Below are positions 20,978 through 32,491 of a DNA stretch of 64,000 bases, piece by piece. The notes beneath the pieces were generated by a model. The model did no database searches. It was given only the letters and a program-made list of their open reading frames with translations, and was not told the origin of the DNA. Each line of letters starts with the position of its first letter. Position 1 is the first letter of the stretch. This stretch comes from Akanthomyces muscarius (taxonomy: Eukaryota; Ascomycota; Sordariomycetes; Hypocreales; Cordycipitaceae): contig NC_079242.1 of assembly GCF_028009165.1 (NCBI RefSeq), positions 5,084,001 through 5,148,000 of the forward strand, written 5' to 3'. A program made the translations under genes and the position numbers.

Positions 20978-23900
20978 ATGAGGAGCAAACGGCTCCTTGC
21001 AGGTATGGCTGGAGCGCTTGCTTTCGGTGGAAGCTGTACAGCGCTTTCGCGACCCTCCTTTTCGGGTGGCTGCAGGAATTTGCAGGCCAGTACTGCCGTT
21101 TGCTTGCGCCCAGGTAGCCCTCCGTTTCCTGAGCCCGTCCCCGACGCCATGTGCGGCACTGTCCAACCGGAAACAGTTGCGCAACCCCACGGCTCGGATC
21201 TGGCTTCCCTCAGGCCGTGTCATCTGGATTGCTGCTGCAATGTCTGGGGCTTCTGTGGTACCACGGATGAGTTCTGCGGACCAGTGCCGGCTAGGCAGGC
21301 GCCCAGTGCTCCGCAGCCCGTCGCCAAACCAGGGTGCATCTACAATTGTGGTGCTGGCATTGCCAGGACTGTAAGTCCAAGTTTTGAAGACCTTGGAGGA
21401 ATGGAATAACTGAACATAGTCGCATAGGGGTTGCCCCCATCTTCTTTCATCAGCATTGGTTACTTTGAGGGCTACGGTATCTCTCGAAGATGCGATGGCC
21501 TCGACATCCAAGATATTGACACGAGCAAATACACTCACATCCACTTTGCTTTTGCTACTATGACACCAGAAGATTATCAAGTTGACATGGCACCCATAGT
21601 CAATCAGTACTACTATTTCAAAAGATTGAACAGTACAAGGAGGATTCTGTCCTTTGGCGGTTGGATGTTTTCTCCCGAGTAAGTGCTTATCATCCGTGCT
21701 GAAGAACTAATGATGGCATACTGACTGGGTGAAGCAAAGACGCGTATAGAGTATTTCGGGAGGGGGTCCTCGGCGCGAATCGTGATTTAATGGCACAGAA
21801 TATCGCCACTTTTATCATGTGCGAAGGCTTAGATGGCGTTGATATCAACTGGGAGTACCCTTCAGCACCCGATGCCCCCGCTATCCCTACGTCAGACCCC
21901 AGAGAAGCTGAGAACTACTGCCTCTTTTTACAAAAGCTTCGGTCAACTCTCCCATCCGACAAAAGCGTTTCTTTCGCAGCGCCTGCTTCCTTTTGGTACC
22001 TTCACGGCTCACTGGCAGCCAAAATCATCAGCTTCGTAGATTACGTCGTTTATATGACTTATGATCTTTACGATCAGGTATGTCAAATTTTTATTAGGCA
22101 AATCCTGCCATCGCCTCGAGACTAATGCCCTCAAGAGAGATTTCGGCGACATGTGGGCGGATTCAGGATGCCCTGGTAGAAAGTGCCTACGCTCCCACCT
22201 AAACGCCACCGAGACACTAAACGCTCTGTCTATGATCACAAAAGCCGGTGTTCCAAGAAAGAAGATTGCTGTCGGCGTTGCGAGCTACGGCCAATCATTC
22301 CAAATGACTGACCCTCAGTGCACCGGCCCTACGTGCACCCATACAGGAAACGCATCTGGTTCTACTCCTGGACGTTGTACCAATACTACAGGCTATATCA
22401 GCAACGCCGAGATCCGTGACATACTGGAAAACAATCCAACTGCAAGAAAGTTTAGTGACGGGGAGAAAGCCGACGTCTTGGTCTACAATGGTGATCAGTG
22501 GGTTTCATTCATGGATAGTGATACCAAGGCAAGACGCACCAACATGTATAGAGCCATGAACTTTCTCGGAACGGCTGATTGGGCAATAAGTCTTGACGAT
22601 CTCGGTGTCTTCCATGATAATGACGATGACGACGAAGGCTCAGATGACCTTGGTCTGGGTAGATTCCCCGACTTAGTCTTCGAAGTGAAAGATGAAGAGA
22701 TTAAGAAAAAAGACCGTGCGCCGAGTCTTCCTAACGAGCAGCAAAAAGAGACTGCACCGCCCTTGGTAAGCAATCTTTGAACAATATTCTCTTACGCCTG
22801 CTTGTGGCAGTTCACTCGACTGACAAGATTTATAGGCCATCGCCGCCACAGCCATGTGGCCAATGGACAATTGGGGCGGTGAAATGTCGCTGTATAGCGG
22901 TGGGACGCTACCTGAGCTCTCGGTGGCGGAAAAAGAAGCTGCAGAGGCAGAGGAGGCAGCCTGGCACGCTGAGATGTCAAGGAAGCAGAAATGGTTCGAA
23001 GAAAGTGTGTAAATCTGTCAATCCTACCGCGACGCTCAACTCACATGTTTTTTTCAGACTTCGACCCTGCCGCCGTAGATCCAGTGGACTTTACGCCACT
23101 GTTCGATGAAGGGGAATTAACGCACAAAGTTAAGTAAGTATACAAATACGATCAGACTTCTACGACAGCTTTGCAACTTGCATCGTTGTCTATCAACGGT
23201 GCACTAACAGGGTAATCAGATTCCGCTGCGAGGAGGGCGCGTGGTACTCGACGATTCAATGCTCGCTGCGGTGCCAAGGGGGGCTGTGCACTGAAACATA
23301 TGATGGTAAAGTCGTCTGCAGTAGCTGCAACGCGACTACAGATGAGCAGCCGTACAAGAGAGAAGAGTTTCGCGACGCTTTTGCCGACAGCAGCATGAGC
23401 GACTGGAAGGTTTACAGCGGCCAGTTCGATGTATCGGCTGCCGGTCTTAGCGCCGAAGCGGCCGCAGAGGGCGAGGCCATCGTCTACAGTCACAAAATGG
23501 CCGACTTTACCTTTGAAGCCGACCTCACGTTCCCATCCGCGGGAGCCGGCGGCGATGCTGGCCTCGTGTTTCGCGCGACGCATCCAGACTCGTACGGTGC
23601 CGGCTCTTACTACGCGGGCCTCAACCCAAGCAGCGGAGAATTGTTCCTCAGCCGCATGCCCGACAACGTGCAGCTAGCCTCGGCCAAGATGGCCACGCAA
23701 GCCAGAGGAACCATTCACATCAAGGTGCAGGCCGTCAACGAGACCATCTCGGTGTATGTCGGCGACGCGAGCACTGCCCATCTTGTGCAGAAAGATGCCA
23801 CCTTTGAGAGCGGCTTCAACGGCGTGCGGGTGCAAAATTCTAGTGCGACTTTTACCAATGTCGAAATGATCCCCGTGGTGAGGCAGCGAGGGATCCTTGA

Positions 23901-24600
23901 CAACTGCAGCAGTTTCTATCGCGCAGTGGCGGGAGACACCTGCCAGGCAATTGCTGACAAGCATGACTCGATATCGCTCGCCCAATTGTAAGCGATGGCA
24001 GAGCCCTCAAGAGCAGGCCTACTGCTGGTTTGCTTGAAAAACTAACAGTCTCGTCCAGACACTCCTGGAATCCTGCATTACAACACGGTATGCTGGCCAC
24101 CACACTCCACCAAGATATTTCGGGTTTTCTAGACCTCCAACTAATCGCCCGGTGTAGACTGCTCAGGCCTCAAGACGGACTACTTTTACTGTGTAGCAAG
24201 GGAGGACAACTTTCGCCTCCTGACAAAGTACAACAGCGACTGCAGCGGCGCCGTGCACAAGGAAGTAGCTCTCAGCGGCAACGAGGGCAGATGCATTGAT
24301 ACCGGATGCGCCGTCGCTTCCCTAGACATTGCTGGTGGCGGCGACTGTCCTAGCGGACAAGTGCAGATCAGTTACTGGGAGCAGCCCGGCTGCGCTGGCA
24401 GGTGGTTCGGCTACGGCTACACAAGCCGCGACACCTGCAGCGCCCTCTGGACCAACGGATGGAAGTTTGGTTCGCTACACCTGCGATGCGCCGACCCGTG
24501 GGTGGACTGCGTCAGCCTGGGCACCTGCGTGGTCGACGAGGAGCCCGCGCAAGGCATCTGTGACGCGCCGCGCAAGGATCCTCCCGCGAGTAGTGTGTAG
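20978..24600 (+). CDS. Secreted GH18 chitinase-like protein with chitin-binding, lectin-like and LysM domains
   Basis: Nine exons: 20978-21370, 21428-21678, 21735-22077, 22136-22765, 22836-23004, 23058-23133, 23220-23987, 24059-24087 and 24158-24600; 1033 residues. Order: signal peptide (1-21); chitin-binding module (about 70-115, PCHLDCCCNVWGFCG); GH18 domain (about 140-500, with YTHIHFAFA, FGGW and MTYD); an acidic linker; a cysteine-rich patch; a concanavalin-like lectin domain (about 670-845); LysM (about 850-898, from CSSFYRAVAGDTC to WNPALQHDCSG); a cysteine-rich tail. The front half follows fungal subgroup C chitinases, related to the alpha chain of the Kluyveromyces killer toxin. The catalytic motif is D248-x-x-D251-x-N253-x-E255: the usual third Asp is Asn, while the acid Glu remains. 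One acceptor (before exon 3) is AAG. Acts outside the cell on chitin, its own or that of another organism. Confidence 0.88.
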
Positions 24601-26080
24601 TAAGAGGTAAACATGATGTTAGCAGTTATTTCCTAAAGAGTAATATATTAGTTATTTTAGTCTTAGCAAAGAATTGAAAACTAGAAAGAAAACACTACAA
24701 CGCTAGAATGCCAATAGCGGGATAGCTGCGCCATATAAAGTGGGTGACAAAAAGACCGCCAGTCCACTCCAAGGTCTACAATAGTAAACATAGTATCTTT
24801 TAGCAGGGCAAATAATTGCAAAAATAATGTAATTTGAGAAAAAGTCTTGAATCGATTGTGCTTGTTGAAATTTGCTATTGTGGGAAATGTCAATCCTGAT
24901 TTAAAACTGCATGGCTACAGTCAGCCTGTATTCGTGTGTCGGCGATGTATTTTGTCCACGCTAATAATGCCCAACTAAACAAAGCCACAGTACTTTGGCC
25001 CTAGCGCGCGCAAAACTTGGCAGCGCCTCCCGCTCCGTCTATCCCGGAAAGCCCGATCACGGGACAGTCGGCCGCCCGACCCTTGTCGCGTCATCTCTTG
25101 GCTAATCTTGGTGGCGGGCTTGGCCAAGGCGGGAGTGAGACGAAATGGCCGCCACTGATGCTCAACAACAACAATCACCACAACACCACTGACTTGCTTC
25201 ATCACGCCAGCTTGGAAGCTAGCCACGACAGATCGCCAGAGGGCAGCCAGAGCCAGAGAAGCGCATCTGGTGGAGAGTTTGTGGGGAACTGAACCCTGTG
25301 GCATCGCTGTCGCAGGGTCTCATGACGAGAGAATGATGATGCCTTGTTGGATCGATATATAAAGAAATCTCCCGTCCTTCCTCCTTCCTTTTCTCTTTCC
25401 CGCAGTAAGACACTTGATGCGTTGGGATTTGCAAGGCTACTGCATGCCACCAGGCTAAGGCTCAGCCGCTGATGAAGTTTTGTCGCAGAGCGAACGGCTG
25501 GCCGCCGATCGTGGCACAATCGAGCCAATGGGCGCCGCTGGACGCAATGTCATCGAGCCTCTCAGCGTGCGCTGGAAGCTGGGGTACGTACTGCCCACCC
25601 ATCACAATGTGCACATCGGGCCCCAAACGGGCGAGGCACACGAGACAATAGAGTTTGGCCTCCTCCTCCAGCATCCAAAGGGCGGTCGCTTGGTCTAGCT
25701 GGACTTGCCCTAGTGGAGTCATCTGTTCGTGTCCGGCTTTCTCAAGGTCCGGGCCCCAGGTCGAGTCGAGTCGAGAGCTCCGCCTCAAAAGGGCGGGTAA
25801 GAAAGCTAGTTGCAGGAGAGAAAAGACCGAGTGTCTTCTTGTTCTTCCTCCCATCTCACATCTCCCCTTCGTGACAGGGTTCTCTTCTCTGTGAACCAGT
25901 TTTCGCGTACCATTTGTGAATGAAGACGCATGCTTGGATTGTGACAGGTGCGAGATCGATCTGATAAAACACAGCCCAGCCGGCTCTATCCCCCGGAGCT
26001 CTTGGCACCGCCGCCGCCCACAGCCATCCGAATCCGAAAAACCCGGCCAGCCGCCCAAGACCAGCGACCGACCACCCATC
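24601..26080. other. Intergenic, with pyrimidine-rich promoter tract
   Basis: Nothing coding is supported. A C/T-rich run near 25370-25405, upstream of the membrane-protein gene, is typical of fungal promoters or leaders. ORFs here lack motifs and overlap each other on both strands. Confidence 0.55.
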
Positions 26081-27686
26081 ATGAGCGAGCCGACGACGCC
26101 CTCCTCGCCGCGGCCCAAGACCAGGCGCAACATTTCCTTTGCCAACATCAACTGGGATCCGCGCCGCCCGTCCGCCTCGCACCAGCGCCCGGCCAGCGCG
26201 CACCCTACCGCCGACAACGGCCGCAACCGCCCCTCGGCCCTGCGCAGCATCTCCTTTGCGCACCCAAGTCAGCCCAAGAAGCAGCACTCGGCCGTCACCC
26301 ACGCGCACAACCGACCGGGTGCGCCCCCGCGCGCGCTGTCCTTTTGCGACACGCGCTTCACGCCCTCGGGCCCCAACCTGGCGCTCCGCCAGGGCAGCGT
26401 CTCCGGCCCGTTTGCGTTCCTCAACCCGACGACGGCCATCTTTGACATTCACAGCGCCGAAGGCCTGGCCGACGGCGAGGATGCGGAGCAGGGCAAGCGA
26501 GCGCGCGTTCGCTGGAACGCGCGCGAGTTCCGAAAGGGTACGTCGTCCTTCCTGTCTTGCAAAACAGAACTATTCCGGCAAGGGCTGAATTTTGCTGACA
26601 CTTGACGAAAAAACAGGCCGCCACGTCTTTGTCCTCCCGCGCGCCGCGCCGCTCGCCCACCGCCTGCGCACCACCTCCCATCCCAAGCGCGTGCTGCTCG
26701 GCATCTGGCGCATGTTCACCGTCTTCCCCTACTGGGACGTCTCCTGGCTCATCGGCGTCTCCTTCACCGTCGGCTGCGCCCTCTTCATCGCCTGCGGCTT
26801 CTTCTACTGGCTGCCCATCGCCTACCCCGAGACCGAGTTCGCCCACGAGACCGACGTCGCCGGCGGCCTCACCTCCTTCATCGGCGCCACGCTCTTCCAA
26901 ATCGGCGCCTTCCTCCTCATGCTCGAGAGCTGGAACGACCGCGCAGAGACCAAGTTCGGCGGCGCCATGGAGGACTTTTTCGCTGAGCGGTTTAGTTTTC
27001 GGAGGGGTGCGGTGAGGGGCAGTATTCGCTTGGAAAAGGAGCACTCACAGGATGGGGAGACGCCGAGCGCCAGCAGCAACATGATGACGATGACGACGAC
27101 GACGACGGGGGATGAGGAGAGCGCGAATCCGGAAAACGGCGGTGGTGCGGCGGCGCGCACCGAGCAGCAAGCCTACGCCGCGAGCCGCATCGGCAACACC
27201 AACCCCTTTGGCGAGCGCCAGTGGCAGTGGCTCCCCTCGTGGCACGACGTCCGGACGCACTACATCTACGAGATTGGCTTCCTCGCGTCGGCGACCATGT
27301 CGCTCGGCGCCACCATCTTCTACCTCTGCGGCATCCTCGCCCTGCCCGGCATCCACCTCAGCGTGCAGGCCAAATGGGGCGCCTACTACCTGCCCTACCT
27401 CGTCGGCGGCATCCTCTTCGCCCTCGCCTCCGTCTTCTACATCCTCGAGACGCAGCCCAACTGGTACACGCCCCAGCCCTTCAAGATTGGCTGGCACATT
27501 GGCTTCTTCAACCTGCTCGGCGGCATCGGCTGGACCTTTGCCGCCTCGTTTGGCTACTGCGGCGCCCACTGGTGCGACTACCAGAGCGAGCTGGCCCTCA
27601 TCTGGGCCTCGATTGCATTTACCTTTGGCAGCGCACTGCAGTGGTACGAGTCGTTGGATAAATACGTCTTTGTGATTGAGGATTGA
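26081..27686 (+). CDS. Integral membrane protein (YrhK-like)
   Basis: Two exons, 26081-26537 and 26617-27686, give 508 residues. The first 150 residues are hydrophilic, rich in Ser, Pro and Arg, and have repeated NISF/SISF/ALSF motifs that could be phosphorylation or targeting sites. The second exon carries seven or so hydrophobic segments in two groups: one after YWDVSWLIGVSFTVG, the other after IYEIGFLASATMSLGA. They are separated by a hydrophilic, Thr/Glu-rich linker of about 70 residues. The pairs of helices with G-x(2)-LFxxG patterns look like the YrhK domain (PF14145). Its function is unknown; plasma or organelle membrane is likely. The intron is 79 nt with TGCTGAC as branch site. Confidence 0.82.
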
Positions 27687-27921
27687 TGATGACGATGAAA
27701 CATGGTAAAAAGCTTTTTGCACTTCTGGCGTTTTGGTGTTTTTAGCATACAGTATGACAACATGAATACGAATCTGACATTGGATAACCGCATGGCATTG
27801 CCGACACAATCAACTCCTCCATCACAGCTACTACGCAAGAGCAGTAAAAAATCTAATCAACTTCCACACTGCAAAGGGTATCTCTAAGCAAGCTAAACCG
27901 TCAACATCACCCCTGCTGCCT

Positions 27922-29365
27922 CTACTTGTACTGAACCGTCACTTCGGTCGTCTTCTGAATAATCATGCGACCCGAACCCTCCGATCCCGAAGACACGGAC
28001 GGCCCCCTTTCCCTCGCCCGTCGACCTTTTAGCGGCCCCGTCAACGCGCTCTTTCTTCTCTTGCCGCTGCCGTCATCTGTCCGCGAGTTCATGATGCTGC
28101 GCGATGCCGATCTGGTATTGTCCGACTTTGAATACGCCGACGCCTGGTGCGACGGCCCCTGCGCCGTCTGCCACATAATGTCGCTGACGGTCGAGCGGTT
28201 GATGACGACCCTTTCGCCAGCACCGCCGCTCAACACGGCTGGCTTAACCGTCTCGAGGCGCCAGTATGCGTCGCTGCCGCCCGAGCGGTCCTTGGAGCGC
28301 AGACCAGACGTGGACGTGGTCAGCTCCAGCGGCGCGGGGTGCGTGACGTAAAAAGACGTGAGGAGCGGCTTGAGTGCCGTCGCGGAGCCGGCAATGATGG
28401 AAAGGTGCACGCACACCTCGGTGAGGAGGTCGGCCATGGTGGCGCTGCGCGCTGGGCCGGTATTGATTCGAGGATCGAGAAAGACGAGACGGGCGACGAG
28501 GCACGGCACGACTCTGGGGTGGGCCAATGTTAGTGATTGTCAGCAATTGCGATTAGTGGGGATGTAGATTACAGTAGACGAGCTCCAAATGCGCAGACAA
28601 TCATGATGCGCTTCGATATTTTGAGCTGGATGCCCCAGACGAGATGGGCTGCTATCCCCCATAGTGCCAACTCGATGAGGATGCCGGTGCTTTCGATACC
28701 AAGCCATCTCATAAACTGCGACATGTCAACATCCTTTCAATGATGCCTTGAAACTAAGTCACATACCATGCTGGAAGATCCATCGAGTACAGTCCACGGT
28801 TGGATAATGTCGCCGCGTATGCAAACTGCAAGTGCAGACGCCACGGTCCATGCTGCCGTGATGACCGCAACCACCCGCGCGGGCTTGATGTGCGGGCCCG
28901 AGTGCGAAATGTACGCGATAAAAAGCGCCGCCGCCACTCTGCAGAGTCCAAACGAAAGAATGTAGAATAATTGTCCGAGGTATAGACCCTGTCGCAGGTC
29001 AGCTTTTCTGCGCCACTGCCTCCGTTGTCTGTAGATGGAAGCTTGCCGTCTCTACTTGTGTCCTATCAAATGCGGACAGTGTTTCCAACGGCTTGCCGTA
29101 TCCGTGCCGAATAGCATAGGATAAAAAGACGAGATGCAAAAAGGCAGACAGCTGGGTTCTCCATGTAAGCAGCAAATATTTGGTGAAGGGTGGTTTGAGG
29201 AAACGGTAAAGGGCAACACACCACGGAGCCAGAAATGGCATAATCATCCAGCGTCCAGGCCTTTGTGCGCACCTTTGCCCACACGCGAACAAGCCAGGCG
29301 AGGAACGCCCAGCCGAAGAATATTCCCATGCCGCTGGCGAGCCATGCGCCCTGAATATCCTCCAT
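27922..29365 (-). CDS. Rhodopsin-domain integral membrane protein (PTH11-like)
   Basis: Five exons on the minus strand: 29365-29222, 29151-29056, 28988-28767, 28715-28573 and 28513-27922; 398 residues. Seven hydrophobic helices, with the family signatures DDY after helix one, HGYGK, and LYLGQLFYILSFGLCRVAAALF, mark the fungal rhodopsin domain (PF20684) found in PTH11-type receptors. Those sense surface or host cues at the plasma membrane and act upstream of G proteins. There is no CFEM domain in front, so it belongs to the larger non-CFEM group. The cytoplasmic tail (about 130 residues) is rich in Ser, Thr and basic residues. The start chosen (MEDIQGAW) lies just before helix one; an upstream in-frame ATG exists at 29503. 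Tail-to-tail with the YrhK-like gene, 235 bp apart. Confidence 0.85.
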
Positions 29366-30762
29366 GGTTATCTGAATCCTACTGTGCCAATGCCGATTCT
29401 GAAGAAGACTTTTGAAGGCAACGGCGATGAACAAAAGAATGGAAGAGAGGAATAATGCTGAAGAGATATGGTCGCAAAAGGTGAGACAGGTGTGAAAAGC
29501 CACCGATTTTAGAACAAAAGGCTTCCAGACTCAGGCGACTGCGGAAGGCTACGTTAAGAAACGGCATCAGTGTACGGCGACACGCGAGTATGAGGGGGGT
29601 TTCTCGACTCTCTTTTCGAATGCATCAGAACAGCGCTTCAAAGTCCTGCCCAAATCTCGTTTGGAATTCACTGCGACTCCCTAGCCGACGGGGTTGTTGA
29701 CATTGTTGTTGCATCGAACAAGGTTGCTTCAGCACAAGGCTGCAGGCCAGGCTACCTGCATGGCGTATCTTGTTCCTTGCTTCCTAGGCCGCCGAAACTA
29801 AAAAACGTCCGAACGAAACGTACTCCAGTCAAAAGAAAGTTTAATGAGCTCGGCAGCGAGTGATCAGCAATCCTTCCAACAAGAGGCAAATGTAAATGTG
29901 CAGCTATCCCTCCCCATGGTCCAGTCTCCTGCTTCGTCCAATGATCAGCTCGGGCGGGAACTGGTCCCGGTATAGCGACTACTCATGACAAATGGAAAAT
30001 ACGTCCTTCGACCTTGCTCGATTGCGGCAGGATATGAGGTGGTAGGCGGCTGCAGACGGTACTGATGATCCGGCGTTGGTCCAACTCGTCCGTTGTAGAA
30101 TGAAGACCTGCAGCGCTACTGAACGAGTGGCGCATTGAGCGCGGAACCGCCGAGGGCCAAACGGCTTCACTTTTCCCAATACGGTGGCATGCGCCGCTCA
30201 GTGTTTGTGATTTTCGTGCGACAGCGAGACCCGGACAATTATGGAACTGAGTGTCGCAGCACAGTGTGAAGATTAAGACATGGTTGGGCCAAGCCACCAA
30301 CAGGGCTGCCGGAGTCCAGTGGCGTCTTTAGCAGCAACGCTAGATTAGTGACCTTTTCGTGTTTTTATTGTCTGATTGTGTTAGTCGTGTTAATTGCAAG
30401 GATGCTGCTGCATTCGCTGCGCCAAACCGCTTCACGTAGAGGCTGGGTGAGCCCGGCCGACCTGGCTCAGCGGTCACCTTGTTTTCATCAGCCACCGCGC
30501 CACACTCCGCCTGGTTGACAGACTAGACTGGTCCACAGTTATACTCCCATGTCCAGAGTACAGCTTCACAATCTAACATGCATGAGAGGAAATTAATCTA
30601 TTGTTTGTTCCGTGAGATGGGCTAAAGTTTCGTTTTTCCGGTGGTGAGCTGTGGCACGACTCGGTATACTGCGCGACTACCATTGTAAAGGAAGATAAAT
30701 GTATTTAAAGCTGGTGGGTCATGACTGGGTTCTTGTTCATGACGACAAGTATGAGCCAACCC
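29366..30762. other. Intergenic, nothing recognised
   Basis: About 1.4 kb of promoter and 3' sequence with no supported gene or repeat. Confidence 0.55.
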
Positions 30763-32491
30763 TCAAGAGAGGTGCTCCTTGCGTCCCTCAACCAGTGCAA
30801 CAGGGCCGGCGTATCTCTTGCGGCCAATGATAAAGTAGTAAACCATTGCGCCAATGATGACGGCGGAGAAAATGGGAGAAGCCCAGTTGAAGCCAGCGGC
30901 CGTGGGGTGGTTAGTCTGGGGCCAGAAGGACCAAAAGAAGGACCAGAAGCTAAAGAGCACGGCAGCGCAGTTTACGGGGACACCCCAGCGGCCGAGAGAG
31001 AAACGAGCAGCCGGAATAGTGTCAGGCTGAAAGACACGTCTCCACAGGATGCATCCGATACTGAGACAGTAACACTGCAGCACCGCCACGGAGCCGAGCG
31101 AAGTGATGGCATAAAAGGCGACGGGGCTGCCGATGTAGATGAGAGATAGCAGCGAGCTAAAAACACCGCAGAAAATGTAAGCATTGGTGGGAATCTTGCG
31201 CTTCTGGTCGACCTTGGACAGCCACTTGGAAAAGGGCAGGCCGTCGTCACGAGCAAAGGCAAACAGGTCACGGCTGACGGCGGCGAGGTACGAGACATTG
31301 CCAAGGGTCAGTAGAAGACACATGATGGCAAGCAAGACAGTGACCCAGGGAAGCGACATGGATTTCATGAGGACATGGATCACGGGGTATGTCGACGCAT
31401 CATCAAGCGCATCCTGGACCACGGGCATGTGGTAGCCAAGAGTGACAACGACAATCAGAGTCTCGAGGAAATTGAAGAAGAGAACCGCAAGCATAACTTT
31501 TGGCACCGATTCGGATGCCTGGCGGACTTCCTCTGACATGTGCGCGGCCTAAATGAGAGTTAGCGTTATGCGAGGAGAGACTGAGACACACGACATACAG
31601 TGTCAATGCCCTGGAACGCCGCAATGGCGGGCAGCTGCCCAACCATGACGGAGAGGCCAAGGTTTACCCAATCACCCTTATCCTCCCAGCCAGCCCAGAC
31701 GTCCCTGGATTCGGCCAAGGGGGCGTTGACCCAAATGGGCACGAGGAAGGCGACAAAAGCCATAAGCGAGAGGGCAAAGATGGCATTCTGCGTATGGGGA
31801 ATAATTTTGGAGCCGAAAACATTCGCAAGGACGGTTGCGCACGCAACAGCAATGACGAGGAGACTGCCGTGCCAGTTCTTAGCAACATAGTTGGGATCGT
31901 TGAGACCAATAATGCCCTGGATGAGTGTTCCGACCAGGAACAAGCCGACCGCATTACCCGCCTGCCAGGCCAGAGTCGAAGACCATCTGTAATGTACAAG
32001 GTCAGTCATGGAGACAATGAGGCACGGCGTATAAAAGACACTTACCCGGTCAGGTAGCTTAGAATCCGCTGGCAGTTTTCGGGCGCGAATTCGGAGACCC
32101 AGTGGTACTGAGCGCCAGCAATGGGAGCCATGCTGGACATCTCGGCCATGCTGAGAATGACTGGGATGTAGCCGACGAAGCACCAGACGTTGGACCATAT
32201 CATGCTGGGAATACCGCCGTCGACCAAGGCGGGAGTGACCACGAACGCGTTCAGACACCAGGCCGATGTTGCGATGGTGACAAAAGAAATCATGGAAAAG
32301 AGGCGGTACTGGCGAATCAACTCTTGTTTGCGACCCATGCGCTGCATGTCCCGTTCGTCGGCCGACGTTGTGCGGTAGACGGCATCGGTGCCATGTTGGG
32401 CTTCCTCATGGCCAGAGTTGGAGCGCGGCGTGCTCATCTCAATGACGCCGTCGTCCTTGTTGCCGTAGTAGTCTGTCGCAGTGGCGCTCAT
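30763..32491 (-). CDS. Amino-acid/choline permease (APC superfamily)
   Basis: Three exons, 32491-32046, 31986-31599 and 31548-30763, give 539 residues. About 12 hydrophobic helices follow a hydrophilic N-terminus of about 65 residues. Family features: FSMISFVTIATSAW at helix one, the MSSMAPIAGAQYHWVSEF segment and the FQGIDTAAHMSEEV segment. These mark the fungal choline/GABA/amino-acid permease group of PF13520 (like Hnm1 or Uga4), proton symporters in the plasma membrane. Introns are 59 and 50 nt with GTAAGT and GTATGT donors. Substrate cannot be settled from sequence; choline, GABA or a polyamine-like amine are the usual ones. Confidence 0.9.

Noticed and set aside
25462..26250. 262-codon ORF on the minus strand upstream of the YrhK-like gene
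   Set aside because: No family motif, crosses the promoter and first exon of the plus-strand gene; composition effect.
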